A stretch of DNA of 64,000 nucleotides from Pollutiaquabacter aromativorans (GCA_049177215.1 CP185379.1:1054001-1118000); one strand, 5' to 3'. Positions 35,587 to 44,460 are shown, numbered from the stretch's first letter. The notes: generated by a model not told the origin, from the sequence alone. Program-made: numbers and translations.

Positions 35587-36140
35587 GCGGTCTTCCATTT
35601 GATATTGCAGCCGATGCTGGGTCGCTGAAATTCCGGTGCGGGGCCGCCACGCAGCAATTCATCGAGCGCATGCCGAAGATCGTGCCCGGTAACCGGAAGA
35701 TCCGACTTAGGACGCGCGTCATCCAATTGACCGCGATAGTAAAGGCGACCCGAGGTATCATACACGAAAAAGTCCGGGGTGCAGGCTGCATCGAACGCGC
35801 GCGCAACCTCTTGGGTGGCGTCAAAGAGATACGGGAACGGATAACCCATTTCAACCGCGTGTTTCCTCATTTCCTCCGGGCTGTCTTGAGGATATTGCAC
35901 CGGATCGTTGGAGCTGATCGCCAGGAAGGAGATACCACGTGCGCCATACGAACGCGCGATGTTCATGAGTTCTGCTTCGATCAATTGAACATACGGACAG
36001 TGATTGCAGATAAAGGCCACTACCAGTGGCTTTCCCAGGAATTGGGAATCCTGATAGGTGCGATGGGTGACCGTATCCGGAAGTGAAAAAGCGGGGAGTG
36101 GTGTCCCCAACTCGACCATGGTGGACGGTGTGCGCGCCAT
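35583..36140 (-). CDS. Thioredoxin-fold redoxin with CNHC site
   Basis: Protein of 185 residues in the AhpC/TSA-redoxin group. The active site is CxxC in VVAFICNHCPYVQLIE, followed by ISSNDPVQYPQDSPEEMRKHA and the cis-Pro segment AACTPDFFVYD. No signal peptide, so probably cytosolic. This CNHCPYV subgroup is common in bacteria and is usually annotated as a thioredoxin-family or thiol-peroxidase-like protein. First gene of the operon with nfo and two GNAT genes; the stop overlaps the nfo start. Confidence 0.9.
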   Translation of the reverse strand: MARTPSTMVELGTPLPAFSLPDTVTHRTYQDSQFLGKPLVVAFICNHCPYVQLIEAELMNIARSYGARGISFLAISSNDPVQYPQDSPEEMRKHAVEMGYPFPYLFDATQEVARAFDAACTPDFFVYDTSGRLYYRGQLDDARPKSDLPVTGHDLRHALDELLRGGPAPEFQRPSIGCNIKWKTA

Positions 36141-36233
36141 AAACTATTGTTAATCAGCTAATGTACCTCAGCATGAGGCAAGTGAGAAAACGAAAAAATT
36201 TTTTCCTGAAGGTCGTTTGATTTAAAAAACTGC

Positions 36234-36241
36234 TATTTTTG
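36234..36241 (+). promoter_or_regulatory. Candidate -7 promoter element for tRNA-Lys
   Basis: TATTTTTG, an exact TAnnTTTG match, 15 nt before the first base of the tRNA. The nearest TTG (36217-36219) is 14 bp upstream, shorter than the usual 19. Confidence 0.6.
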
Positions 36242-36256
36242 CAGCCTCTTTAAGGC

Positions 36257-36329
36257 GATTTCGTAGCTCAGTTGGTAGAGCAATACACTTTTAATGTATG
36301 GGTCCTGGGTTCGAGTCCCAGCGAAATCA
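36257..36329 (+). tRNA. tRNA-Lys (anticodon TTT)
   Basis: A full cloverleaf of 73 nt: acceptor GATTTCG/CGAAATC, D-arm GCTC/GAGC, anticodon stem ATACA/TGTAT with loop CTTTTAA (anticodon TTT), a 5-nt variable region, and T-arm CTGGG/CCCAG with loop TTCGAGT. Discriminator A. The CCA end is not encoded. Confidence 0.98.
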
Positions 36330-36330
36330 C

Positions 36331-36361
36331 AAAAAAGGCCTCCCTCCGGAGGCCTTTTTGC
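36331..36361. terminator. Bidirectional terminator after tRNA-Lys
   Basis: AAAAAGGCCTCC pairs with GGAGGCCTTTTT around a 4-nt loop. It serves the tRNA on the plus strand and the converging gene ending at 36364 on the minus strand. Confidence 0.92.
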
Positions 36362-36363
36362 TT

Positions 36364-37521
36364 TTACAAGATCGGGTGTCGTTGGAATGGTTTGGTCCGA
36401 TCGAACAGGTAGCGATACGTGATCAGAACCCGGCTGCGGTAGGTTCCAAGGCTTTCTGCGATCGCGACCATCTTCGGATTGAAATCTCCGATCCATTGCA
36501 TCTCGAAGTCTTCATAGAGTTTCTTGCCCTGGATCACACTCGCTCCTTCCACGATCATGAAGGAGTCGACACCTTTACCCTGGTGTTCAGGTACGATCCC
36601 GAATACGAGGCCGATGAATTTGTTCGTCTTCCTGCGCTTGAGCATCCAGACGAAACGTAGTTTTTCCAGTAACCCGAATTTGCCTTTGAACCGGCCGAAG
36701 AGCTGGTTGATGTCGGGAAGGTTTACCCACATCGCCACCGGTTCGTTCTTATAATAGACATACCAGATGGCCAGTTCATCGATGACGGGTTTCATCTTTC
36801 GGAAAAAGCCCTGGACCTGCCGGGATTCCAGTTCTTTTCCAGCGCCGTGCTTGACCCAGGCCTTGTTATAGACTGTTCTAAAATCCTCCGCATACTTTTC
36901 CAGCCGGCTCTTCCGCAGGTGCTCGGCACGATAGTCCGGATTCTCCCTGATCGCGGCATGTCTGGCATAGAATTTTTCCTGCAGCCGGTTGGCCACCTTC
37001 AGTGAATAGCACCATTGCTGGAAGTAGATCTGAAAGCCGTACGACTCGAATAATTCCCGGTAATACGGCGGGTTGTAGTTCATCTTGTAAGGTGGCGGAT
37101 CGAATCCTTCCACGATGAGGCCCCACCAGGCATCCCGTTCGCCGAAATTGATGGGTCCGTCCATGGCCTCCATACCGCGAGCTGCCAGCCAGTCACGTGC
37201 GTTATCGAACAGCAGGTTCGCGGCTGCCTGGTCGTGGATGCATTCGAAGAATCCACATCCACCGGTGGGCTGGCTTTCTTTCTTTGCCAACCGGTCGTTG
37301 ATGAAGGCGGCGATCCTGCCGATGACCTGGCCGTCGTTGTCGCGCAACAAGAACCGGGTACACTGACCATGTCGGAAAAACTTGTTCTCCTTCGGATCAA
37401 AGACGGCTTTGATGTCCTTGTCCAACGGCTGCAAGTAGTTCGGATCGCCCCGGTAAAGACGTATGGGGAAGCGGATGAACGCTGCAGCATCCGCTGGCGT
37501 GGTGACTTCACTGATCTTCAT
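36364..37521 (-). CDS. Conserved GNAT-fold protein of unknown substrate
   Basis: Protein of 385 residues, conserved-looking from end to end. Starts MKISEVTTPADAAAFIRFPIRLYRGDPNYLQPLD and has CTRFLLRDNDGQVIGRIAAFINDR and DGPINFGERDAWWGLIVEGF. The C-terminal half contains a degenerate acetyl-CoA-type motif (FGIVPEHQGKGVDSFMIVEGASVIQGKKLYEDFEMQWIGDFNPKM). This looks like a large two-domain member of the acyl-CoA N-acyltransferase superfamily found in many bacteria. No substrate is known to me. Cytosolic, single gene. Confidence 0.75.
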   Translation of the reverse strand: MKISEVTTPADAAAFIRFPIRLYRGDPNYLQPLDKDIKAVFDPKENKFFRHGQCTRFLLRDNDGQVIGRIAAFINDRLAKKESQPTGGCGFFECIHDQAAANLLFDNARDWLAARGMEAMDGPINFGERDAWWGLIVEGFDPPPYKMNYNPPYYRELFESYGFQIYFQQWCYSLKVANRLQEKFYARHAAIRENPDYRAEHLRKSRLEKYAEDFRTVYNKAWVKHGAGKELESRQVQGFFRKMKPVIDELAIWYVYYKNEPVAMWVNLPDINQLFGRFKGKFGLLEKLRFVWMLKRRKTNKFIGLVFGIVPEHQGKGVDSFMIVEGASVIQGKKLYEDFEMQWIGDFNPKMVAIAESLGTYRSRVLITYRYLFDRTKPFQRHPIL

Positions 37522-37554
37522 CGGGTGCGAATGTAGGAAATGGAGGGGAGCGGT

Positions 37555-37591
37555 GTAAAAACGAACCGCCCCGGAATAAATCCCGGGGCGG
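37555..37591 (-). terminator. Terminator after dnaA
   Basis: CCGCCCCGG and CCGGGGCGG form a 9-bp GC stem with an 8-nt loop, followed on the minus strand by TTCGTTTTT. Just downstream of the dnaA stop. Confidence 0.8.
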
Positions 37592-37616
37592 CCGCTGGTC
37601 GTTGGTTAAACGAGGA

Positions 37617-39047
37617 TCATTTTGCGTTGATGGCGATCTTCTTTTGAAGTTCCATTACGCTGGCTTTGAATTTCTTGTCGGTTTCGATGAGGTTGTTGAC
37701 CGTACGGCAGGCGTGCAGGACCGTGGCGTGGTCCTTTCCGCCACAGTGGGCGCCGATGCTGCTCAGGGACGATTTCGTCATGTTCTTGGCAAAGTACATG
37801 GCGATCTGGCGGGCCTGAACGACCTGGCGCTTGCGGGTCTTCGACTTGAGCATCTCGATGGGCAGGTCGAAATAATCGCAGACGATCTTCTGGATGTAGT
37901 CGATCGAGACTTCGTGCGTGGTGTTCTTGACGAACTTGTCGATCATCTGCTTGGCGAGCTCCAGCGTAACCGACTTCTTGTTAAGCGAAGCCTGGGCGAG
38001 GATCGAGATCAGGGCGCCTTCCAATTCGCGTACGTTCGAGGTGATGCTGTAAGCGATGTACTCGACAATCTCTTTCGGCAATTCAATGCCGTCCTGGTAC
38101 ATCTTCCGGTTGAGGATGGAAATCCGGGTTTCCAGGTCAGGCATCTGCAGATCGGCCGCAAGACCCCACTTGAACCGGCTCAGCAGGCGCTGCTCCATTC
38201 CCTGGAGATCGACCGGCGCCTTGTCCGATGTGAGGATGATTTGCTTCCCGGTTTGGTGCAAATGATTGAAGATGTGGAAGAAGACATCCTGGGTTTTTTC
38301 CTTGCCGGCAAGGAACTGGATATCGTCGATGATCAGTACGTCCATCATCTGGTAGAAATGGACGAAATCGTTCTGTTCGTTGTTGCGGACGGCGTCGATG
38401 AACTGCAGGGTGAACTTCTCACTTGTCACATACAGTACGGTCTTCCCGGGATGGCTGTTCTTGATCTCGATACCGATGGCGTGCGCCAGGTGGGTCTTGC
38501 CCATTCCGACGCCACCATATATAAGGAGTGGGTTGAAAGCGGTTCCGCCGGGTTTGCCGGCAACCGCGTATCCGGCCGAACGGGCCAGACGGTTGCAATC
38601 GCCCTCGACGAAATTCTCAAAGGTGTAATTCGGATTGAGTTGGGACTCCACATTCACCTTCTTCAATCCGGGGATGATGAAGGGATTGCGGATCGTGCTG
38701 CTCACGTTCACCGGAACACTGACCGGAGAATTCTTCAGGTCACCGGAGGTCTTGGTCGGGATGCGCACGGTGTAAGGCTTTTCAGCCACGGCGTGTTCCA
38801 TCACAATGCTGTACTCCAGTCGACCCTCGGGTCCAAGTTGCTGGCGGATGACTTTCTTGATCAGGGTGATATAGTGCTCTTCAAGCCATTCGTAGAAAAA
38901 CTGGCTCGGAACTTCAATGGTCAGAACCTTGCCGTCCAGACGGATCGGCTTGATCGGTTCGAACCACGTCTTGAAGCTTTGCGGGCTGACGTTGTCCTTA
39001 ATGATCTGCAGGCATTTTTTCCAAACACTCTCGCAGGTTTTCTCCAT
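37617..39047 (-). CDS. dnaA: Chromosomal replication initiator protein DnaA
   Basis: Protein of 476 residues. Domain I (about 1-85, ESVWKKCLQIIKDNVSPQSFKTWFEPIKP), a linker, then the AAA+ domain with Walker A YGGVGMGKTHLAHAIG and Walker B VLIIDDIQFLAGKEKTQ, and the C-terminal domain IV with the DNA-binding signature GGKDHATVLHACRTVNNLI. It opens the replication origin. The upstream 180 bp are AT-rich near 39200 but contain no cluster of TTATCCACA-type boxes, so I do not call an origin here. dnaN and recF, neighbours in many phyla, are absent, as is usual in Bacteroidota. Confidence 0.98.
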   Translation of the reverse strand: MEKTCESVWKKCLQIIKDNVSPQSFKTWFEPIKPIRLDGKVLTIEVPSQFFYEWLEEHYITLIKKVIRQQLGPEGRLEYSIVMEHAVAEKPYTVRIPTKTSGDLKNSPVSVPVNVSSTIRNPFIIPGLKKVNVESQLNPNYTFENFVEGDCNRLARSAGYAVAGKPGGTAFNPLLIYGGVGMGKTHLAHAIGIEIKNSHPGKTVLYVTSEKFTLQFIDAVRNNEQNDFVHFYQMMDVLIIDDIQFLAGKEKTQDVFFHIFNHLHQTGKQIILTSDKAPVDLQGMEQRLLSRFKWGLAADLQMPDLETRISILNRKMYQDGIELPKEIVEYIAYSITSNVRELEGALISILAQASLNKKSVTLELAKQMIDKFVKNTTHEVSIDYIQKIVCDYFDLPIEMLKSKTRKRQVVQARQIAMYFAKNMTKSSLSSIGAHCGGKDHATVLHACRTVNNLIETDKKFKASVMELQKKIAINAK

Positions 39048-39225
39048 AGTGGTCTCCTCTAAGAAAAGTGGTTTTTGTGTGGTGCGTAAAATCGAATCCG
39101 TCGTGATGTGCCGCCGTTAAGCGGGTAATGCGTTTCGTGTGTTCTTGTCCCGTTCGTTTCGTTCTCTGTTTCCCGTGACGAAAATAACGTAACAAAGGTT
39201 TGTAGAAAAACTATTTAAAAAAAAT

Positions 39226-40197
39226 TTATGCTCCTATTGTGTAATCAGAAAGTTTTACTTGTCCGCCGAGGAGCGAACTTTTCTTTCGATCACGATCAAA
39301 GAAGTAGTCGATTCTCCCGAGACGAATGCCGGCCCATCCGACTTGTGCGACATGCACGGTCTTCCCGGCTTTGTTCGACAATTGTACCGGCTCGTCGAGG
39401 AATGTATGCGTGTGTCCTCCGATGATCAGGTCAATGCTCGAGGTTTCTTCGGCCAGTATGACATCGGAGACTTTCTTTTCCTTGTAACGGTAACCCAAAT
39501 GCGACAGCGCGATCACGAGGTCGCATTTTTCATCGTGTTTTAATCGCCGGGCTGTTTGCTCGGCAATCGACACTGGATCCAGGTAGCGTGCGTTCCCATA
39601 CATCCGCGCGTCAACCAGTCCCTGCAGTTCGATGCCGATGCCCAGTACGCCGATCTTTAATCCTCCGCGCCTGAAAATTTTGTAGGGGAGTACCCGTCCG
39701 TTCAACGGCGTGTCCTGTAGCTCGTAATTCGCGTTCAGGAACGGAAACCTGGCATCCTGTTCGATGCGTTCCCGCAAATTGTCGATACCGCCATCGAAAT
39801 CGTGATTGCCGATCGTGACGGCATCATACCCCATTTCACTCATGAGTTGCAGCTCAAGTGCTCCTTTATATAGGTTGAAATAGGGTGTACCCTGAAAAAT
39901 ATCGCCGGCATCCAGCAGCAGTACGTGCGATTCCTCTGAACGGATCTGTCGCAACAATGCTGACCTGCGCGCGAAACCGCCCAACCCCGGATACTTGGGG
40001 TCGTTGTCCGGAAACGGATCGATCCGGCTGTGGACATCATTGGTGTGCAGGATCGTTAATTTGATCGAATCGGTCCTTGCAAAAGCGGGCACCGGTATCA
40101 TGCCGGCAGCGATCAACGCGGCCGTTCCGCTGGCATAGCGCAGAAAACTCCGCCTGGAAACAAGGCCGGATGTGTGTCGGGAAGGGTTACTCTGCAT
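39226..40197 (-). CDS. 5'-nucleotidase N-terminal metallophosphatase domain protein (Tat substrate)
   Basis: The ATG at 40197 (323 residues) is chosen because a twin-arginine signal (SRRSFLRYASGTAALIAAG, cleavage after AFA) starts 14 residues in. The body is the metallophosphatase domain of UshA-type 5'-nucleotidases: LTILHTNDVHSRIDPF, LLLDAGDIFQGTPYFNLYKG, AVTIGNHDFDGG, VIALSHLGY and LIIGGHTHTF carry the two-metal ligands. It should hydrolyse nucleotide or sugar-nucleotide phosphates outside the cytosol. The C-terminal substrate-binding domain normally fused to it is encoded by the gene just upstream, overlapping by 11 bp. Confidence 0.93.
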   Translation of the reverse strand: MQSNPSRHTSGLVSRRSFLRYASGTAALIAAGMIPVPAFARTDSIKLTILHTNDVHSRIDPFPDNDPKYPGLGGFARRSALLRQIRSEESHVLLLDAGDIFQGTPYFNLYKGALELQLMSEMGYDAVTIGNHDFDGGIDNLRERIEQDARFPFLNANYELQDTPLNGRVLPYKIFRRGGLKIGVLGIGIELQGLVDARMYGNARYLDPVSIAEQTARRLKHDEKCDLVIALSHLGYRYKEKKVSDVILAEETSSIDLIIGGHTHTFLDEPVQLSNKAGKTVHVAQVGWAGIRLGRIDYFFDRDRKKSSLLGGQVKLSDYTIGA

Positions 40198-40936
40198 GTT
40201 GGATCCTTCCATCGAGTGTGACAACAAGCGTTTGGCGCTGCTGTCCGAGTTTTTCCAGGCGCTGTACGATCGCATCCCGTACCCGAAGCCTCAGTTCTTC
40301 TTTTCCCAAAGCGTCCGCAAAGGCAGTATAACGATCGCCGCCGTTCGCCAGGTAATCGGACGTTAACACCCGGTAGGTTCGGCTGGTGTCCAGGGGTTCG
40401 CCGCCGATCCGGACAGAGTCCGCCAGGTTGCTGCTGATCAACATCCGAAGGCCCGAAACCGGAGCGCCACCGGTGGAAGCAACATGGTTTAACAGTTCCA
40501 GCAACTTGCTCCCGCGAAGTGTTATGACGACCAATTCATTGTCAAACGGCATGAGCTCGTACACGTCTCCGAGCGTTATCGCACCCATCGGAAGCGAACG
40601 TCGCAATCCTCCGTGATTGAATAGGGCAAGGTCGATCGTTTCCCGGGTGAGTGCTGCAGCTTCCTGCATACAGGCATCGGCCACGAAGTCGCCGAGCTTG
40701 CCTTCCGGCTGCTTCTTTTCCAACGGTTGGGCCGATTCGGCCAAGACCCGCGCCATCGACCTGTTCAAACTGTCCCGATACGGAGCGATCCGCCCTTCGA
40801 TCTTCGGATCCTGCGTTGTGTAGGTGCTGTCACTGAAAACATATTCCTGCAATTGCACGCGCTGCAAGGCAGGACGGGAACAGGCCCAACCGCTCAGCAG
40901 GAATAACGAAAACAATAACCTTCCGGAACGCAACAT
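40187..40936 (-). CDS. 5'-nucleotidase C-terminal domain lipoprotein
   Basis: The ATG at 40936 (249 residues) opens a lipoprotein-like signal, MLRSGRLLFSLFLLSGWAC; the residues before the cysteine (GWA) are not a perfect lipobox. The rest is the 5_nucleotid_C domain: LGDFVADACMQEAAAL, DLALFNHGGLRRSLPMGAITLGDVYELMPFDNELVVITL, and VLTSDYLANGGDRYTAF, which contains the GGDxY substrate-binding segment. It lacks the metallophosphatase domain, which the next gene supplies. The two proteins probably work as a non-covalent pair. Gene order is the reverse of the domain order in UshA. Confidence 0.9.
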   Translation of the reverse strand: MLRSGRLLFSLFLLSGWACSRPALQRVQLQEYVFSDSTYTTQDPKIEGRIAPYRDSLNRSMARVLAESAQPLEKKQPEGKLGDFVADACMQEAAALTRETIDLALFNHGGLRRSLPMGAITLGDVYELMPFDNELVVITLRGSKLLELLNHVASTGGAPVSGLRMLISSNLADSVRIGGEPLDTSRTYRVLTSDYLANGGDRYTAFADALGKEELRLRVRDAIVQRLEKLGQQRQTLVVTLDGRIQHAE

Positions 40937-41069
40937 GACGTGAAGCCGGTGATTGGAGGTGAATGGATGAACTGAAGGGAACCTGACGGACGAAAAACGC
41001 GAAGTGTAGGAAGGGCGCGTCCGCTGCGGGATTCCGTCATACAAGTATAGGAAAAAATGTACTCGTTAG

Positions 41070-41077
41070 TACCTTCG
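41070..41077 (+). promoter_or_regulatory. Near-consensus -7 element
   Basis: TACCTTCG, one mismatch to TAnnTTTG, 26 nt before the thioesterase ATG. Confidence 0.35.
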
Positions 41078-41103
41078 TCGTTCGCTAATGGAATTTCTTT
41101 CCA

Positions 41104-41511
41104 ATGTACCAGCACGAAACCCGATTTCGCGTACGATACGGTGAAACAGACCGGATGGGATACGTGTACTACGGCAACTACGCCACCTATTACGAAGTTG
41201 GACGAGTGGAAGCCTTACGCAGCCTGGGTTTCAGCTATCGTTCCTTAGAGGATAGCGGTGTTCTGCTTCCCGTATCCGACTTCTCGGTTCGTTACCGCAA
41301 GCCTGCGTATTATGATGATTTGTTGGTCCTGACAACCTACATCACGGCGCTCGCTGGTGTCAGACTGCACTTCCGGTATGAACTCCGGAATGAAGCCGGC
41401 GATCTCCTGAATGAAGCGGAAACCACCCTGGTATTCGTGAGCAAAGCTTCCGGGAAGCCCTGCCAGCCTCCGGATGAACTGGTCGCAGCGCTAAAGAAGT
41501 TCCTGCCCTGA
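41104..41511 (+). CDS. Acyl-CoA thioesterase, 4-hydroxybenzoyl-CoA thioesterase (YbgC/FadM) type
   Basis: Protein of 135 residues with a single hot-dog fold. The family signature is RVRYGETDRMGYVYYGNYATYYEVGRVEALRSLG, including the active-site Asp-like position D in ETDRMG, and VSDFSVRYRKPAYYDDLLVLTT. It hydrolyses acyl-CoA esters in the cytosol; the substrate is not predictable. Divergent from the 5'-nucleotidase pair, and its stop is 3 bp from the convergent M42 peptidase gene. Confidence 0.92.
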   Translation: MYQHETRFRVRYGETDRMGYVYYGNYATYYEVGRVEALRSLGFSYRSLEDSGVLLPVSDFSVRYRKPAYYDDLLVLTTYITALAGVRLHFRYELRNEAGDLLNEAETTLVFVSKASGKPCQPPDELVAALKKFLP

Positions 41512-41514
41512 AGA

Positions 41515-42438
41515 TTACAGGTGCTCCATGAGGTAACGGTACAGTTCAAGGTTGCCGAGTATGTCCGCTTTGTGCACCTTTTCTTTCGGGCTGTGGACAT
41601 TTTCCTCCGGCGGGCCGATGAAACACCAGTCGATGGGGTAGGGTTGTTTCTGCAATTCCGTTCCATCACTTCCGCCGGCTCCTTCGACTTCCCGCTGATA
41701 GGGTAGGCCACTGGCTTCCGCCATCGCCAGGATCCTATCGACAAAGCGTCGACGCGGCAGTCCGGAATCCCGAAGGGAGATCACGGGCCCTTTTCCCGCC
41801 GGTACGCCTTCCGTTACCCAGGTGACATCCGAAATCAAGGCCTGTCGGATGCCGTAACGTTCCCAAAGGAAACGGGCGAGATACGGAACACTTCCGCCAC
41901 CGTGTTCTTCCCAGCACGAAAATACCACGGCTCCATGCTCCAGGGTCTCGCATAGCCGAAGTGCATTCCAAACGCCTAAGCGATTATCCATGTAACAGCA
42001 TTGTACCGATACTTCGTCTTCGATCCATTTCGGTTTGAACGTCAGGTCGGTACCGCGGTCCAGTTCTCGTGTTGCTGCATAGTGCCAGTGACTTTCATCG
42101 TCAACCTGAACCGTACAGGTAATCGCTCCCTCCCGATCGTGTCCGACCAATTCTGTTCCGCTTTCAAAATGTGGGCTTCCAATCCTCACCAATTGCCGGT
42201 TATAACGGACGGTGAAACCGATCGAATCAATATGGGCAAAGACGGCTGTTCGTGGCTTTCCAAATACCAGTACCAGGCAATCCTGAAAGTCTTCGCCGGA
42301 AAAGACCGCCGGCTGATGCTTCCAACGATGCGCGTGCTCGTGGATATAGGCCAGCAGGAATTCGGTCATCGCGCCTTCATTTCCGGAAGGAGCATGGATG
42401 GAGCAGAGTTTTTTCAGGAGTGCAAAGGATTCCTGCAT
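41515..42438 (-). CDS. M42-family metallo-aminopeptidase
   Basis: Protein of 307 residues, somewhat shorter than typical M42 enzymes (about 340-370). Metal and catalytic motifs in order: AVFAHIDSIGF, CCYMDNRLGVWNAL (metal-bridging Asp), FSCWEEHGGG (catalytic Glu pair), SDVTWVTEG, and GGSDGTELQ with NVHSPKEKVH near the C-terminus. M42 peptidases are cytosolic glutamyl-type or leucyl-type aminopeptidases that form large complexes and finish peptide breakdown. Encoded 12 bp downstream of ribD on the same strand. Confidence 0.9.
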   Translation of the reverse strand: MQESFALLKKLCSIHAPSGNEGAMTEFLLAYIHEHAHRWKHQPAVFSGEDFQDCLVLVFGKPRTAVFAHIDSIGFTVRYNRQLVRIGSPHFESGTELVGHDREGAITCTVQVDDESHWHYAATRELDRGTDLTFKPKWIEDEVSVQCCYMDNRLGVWNALRLCETLEHGAVVFSCWEEHGGGSVPYLARFLWERYGIRQALISDVTWVTEGVPAGKGPVISLRDSGLPRRRFVDRILAMAEASGLPYQREVEGAGGSDGTELQKQPYPIDWCFIGPPEENVHSPKEKVHKADILGNLELYRYLMEHL

Positions 42439-42450
42439 ACGATGTCTTTT

Positions 42451-43491
42451 TTATTTTGGTACCAAAACGGTCAGAAGGTCGTTTCCGATTTGTTCGGTTG
42501 ACAGCGTCCTGCCCTGAACCGAAACCGCGGGAACGCCCTCGCCAAGATGAACGGGAGACGTAAAGATCCTGGCTTCGTCCCACAGGTTTTCCGAGATAAG
42601 GTTATTCAGGGTTACTGATCCGCCTTCAACCAGTACAGACTGCAAACCGAGATCATACAGGCTGGCAAAGGCATCACGATAAAAATGGGATCCTTCCTCC
42701 AGCCTGATCTCCTCCATACCTGCGGTCGGTCCCACTATTTTCTGTGAGAAACGGATGGTTCGAACCGATCCGTCGAACAAATGAAGATCACCCAGAACAC
42801 GCCCGGTTCGGTCAAAGAGTATCCGGACCGGTGATCGCCCCGGCCATTCCCGTACAGTGAGTTGAGGATTGTCGTTAAGCGCAGTGGCACTGCCCACCGC
42901 TATGGCACTTTCTTCCGAACGCCATCGGTGGACCAGACGATGTGCCTCCGGCCCGGATACACGACGCCCTACCGGATCGTTGGTCTTCGCGCCCAGGAAT
43001 CCATCCAGTGATGCGGCCCACTTGAGCAGGATCCAGGGCCTTTTTGCTTCGTGGAATTTGAAAAAGCGTCGGTTCAGCCATCGCCCCGCTTCCGCCTCGA
43101 TACCGACTTGCACTTCCACACCCGCTGCACGTAAGCGTTCAATGCCTGTTCCATTAACAGCCGGAAAGGGGTCGGTATTGGCGACCACGACTTTCGGAAT
43201 TCCATAACGCAGTATGAGGTCCGTACAGGGAGGCGTTTTACCATGATGCGAACAGGGCTCCAGGTTCACGAATAAGGTCGAGGATTTCAATCGCTGTTCG
43301 TGACCTCTACGAAGGGCATCTTCCACGGCCCGTACTTCAGCATGCGGACCACCGAAGACTTCGTGGTATCCTTCACCCAGGATCATCCCGTCCTGCACCA
43401 GGACGGCGCCAACCAAGGGATTCGGCGCGACCCGTCCGAGCCCCAATCGGGCAAGTTCGAGCGCACGCTCCATGAACCGGATATCCAGCAT
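42451..43491 (-). CDS. ribD: Bifunctional riboflavin biosynthesis deaminase/reductase
   Basis: Protein of 346 residues. Residues 1-145 are the zinc deaminase: GRVAPNPLVGAVLV, GGPHAEVRAVED and NLEPCSHHGKTPPC hold the zinc ligands. Residues about 150-346 are the reductase domain: RPWILLKWAASLDGFLGAKTNDP and SVLVEGGSVTLNNLISENLWDE. It performs two steps of riboflavin synthesis from the GTP-derived pyrimidine. ribH is also in the window but 11 kb away, so the pathway genes are scattered. Divergent from prmC. Confidence 0.96.
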   Translation of the reverse strand: MLDIRFMERALELARLGLGRVAPNPLVGAVLVQDGMILGEGYHEVFGGPHAEVRAVEDALRRGHEQRLKSSTLFVNLEPCSHHGKTPPCTDLILRYGIPKVVVANTDPFPAVNGTGIERLRAAGVEVQVGIEAEAGRWLNRRFFKFHEAKRPWILLKWAASLDGFLGAKTNDPVGRRVSGPEAHRLVHRWRSEESAIAVGSATALNDNPQLTVREWPGRSPVRILFDRTGRVLGDLHLFDGSVRTIRFSQKIVGPTAGMEEIRLEEGSHFYRDAFASLYDLGLQSVLVEGGSVTLNNLISENLWDEARIFTSPVHLGEGVPAVSVQGRTLSTEQIGNDLLTVLVPK

Positions 43492-43546
43492 GTGGCGAAG
43501 TTAGGCAGAAAGCGGTGGTTCCCGTTCATCGCCGTATTTTCGTCGA

Positions 43547-44440
43547 ATGAATTGGGGCGAATTCGTCCGGCTCTCCAGAGAACGACTTCCTTCCGAGTAC
43601 GAGGAAGAGGAACGTATCGCCGTGATCGAACGATTGATCGAGGGAAGGTGTGGCATGCGCCGCATCGACCTGGTGATCCGACGAGCAGATGTGATCGAAG
43701 CTGAAGCAGAAACGCGTTTAATGGATGACCTTGCACGCCTGGAGCGTGGAGAACCGGTCCAATATGTACTCGGCAGAGCCCCGTTCATGGGCATGAACCT
43801 GCAAGTATCACCTGCGGTGTTGATCCCTCGCCAGGAGACCGAAGAAGTGATCCGCCAGGCAATGGATAAGGCCAGAAGTTGGATGGCGCGCTATCCGGGA
43901 ACCAGACTCCGGATTCTGGATGTTGGCACCGGAAGTGGTTGCATCGCTATCAGCCTGGCAAAAGCCTTTCCCGATGGAGAAGTGATCGGCATCGATGTTT
44001 CCGACGCGGCCCTGGAAATTGCTAGGCGCAATTCGTCGGAGCAGGACGCAGCTGTGCATTTTCTGCAAGCTGATGTTTTGCAGGAAACGCAACTGTCCGA
44101 GATGCCGTTTCATCTGATCGTGAGCAACCCGCCTTACATCCCGCAAGCGGACGAAGCGACGCTACACAGCCGTGTCCGCGACCACGAACCTCCGCAAGCC
44201 TTGTTCAGTCCGACGGAAGATCCGCTTCTGTATTATCGCGTCATCGCGGGACGTGCATCCAGGTGGCTGGTGCCCGGCGGTTGGTTGATTTTTGAAATAC
44301 ACAGCGGAACGGGATCCGAAACGGAAGACCTGCTGAAAACCGCCGGACTGGTGGATACCTCACATCTGCGCGATCTGAACGGAAACGAACGCATTGTTCT
44401 CGGCCGGCTACCCGATGATGTGGCGGGTCCGGGTAAATAA
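43547..44440 (+). CDS. prmC: Release factor glutamine N5-methyltransferase
   Basis: Protein of 297 residues. An N-terminal helical domain (LERGEPVQYVLGRAPFMGMNLQVSPAVLIPRQETE) precedes the SAM-dependent methyltransferase with LRILDVGTGSGCIAISLA and the catalytic NPPYIP loop. It methylates the GGQ glutamine of peptide-chain release factors. A near-consensus promoter element TATTTTCG lies at 43535-43542. It heads a run of same-strand genes (ligA, DUF6913-like, dapA, TonB receptor) with small gaps. Confidence 0.96.
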   Translation: MNWGEFVRLSRERLPSEYEEEERIAVIERLIEGRCGMRRIDLVIRRADVIEAEAETRLMDDLARLERGEPVQYVLGRAPFMGMNLQVSPAVLIPRQETEEVIRQAMDKARSWMARYPGTRLRILDVGTGSGCIAISLAKAFPDGEVIGIDVSDAALEIARRNSSEQDAAVHFLQADVLQETQLSEMPFHLIVSNPPYIPQADEATLHSRVRDHEPPQALFSPTEDPLLYYRVIAGRASRWLVPGGWLIFEIHSGTGSETEDLLKTAGLVDTSHLRDLNGNERIVLGRLPDDVAGPGK

Positions 44441-44460
44441 CGCAACTTTGAGATTGAACC

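Noticed and set aside
37602..39062. A 486-codon open frame on the plus strand across dnaA
   Set aside because: It is the exact antisense of dnaA, whose domains are unmistakable; the long frame comes from codon bias.
39048..39225. Replication origin next to dnaA
   Set aside because: AT-rich in part, but no cluster of DnaA boxes or AT-rich 13-mer series seen; dnaA and oriC are often unlinked in this phylum.
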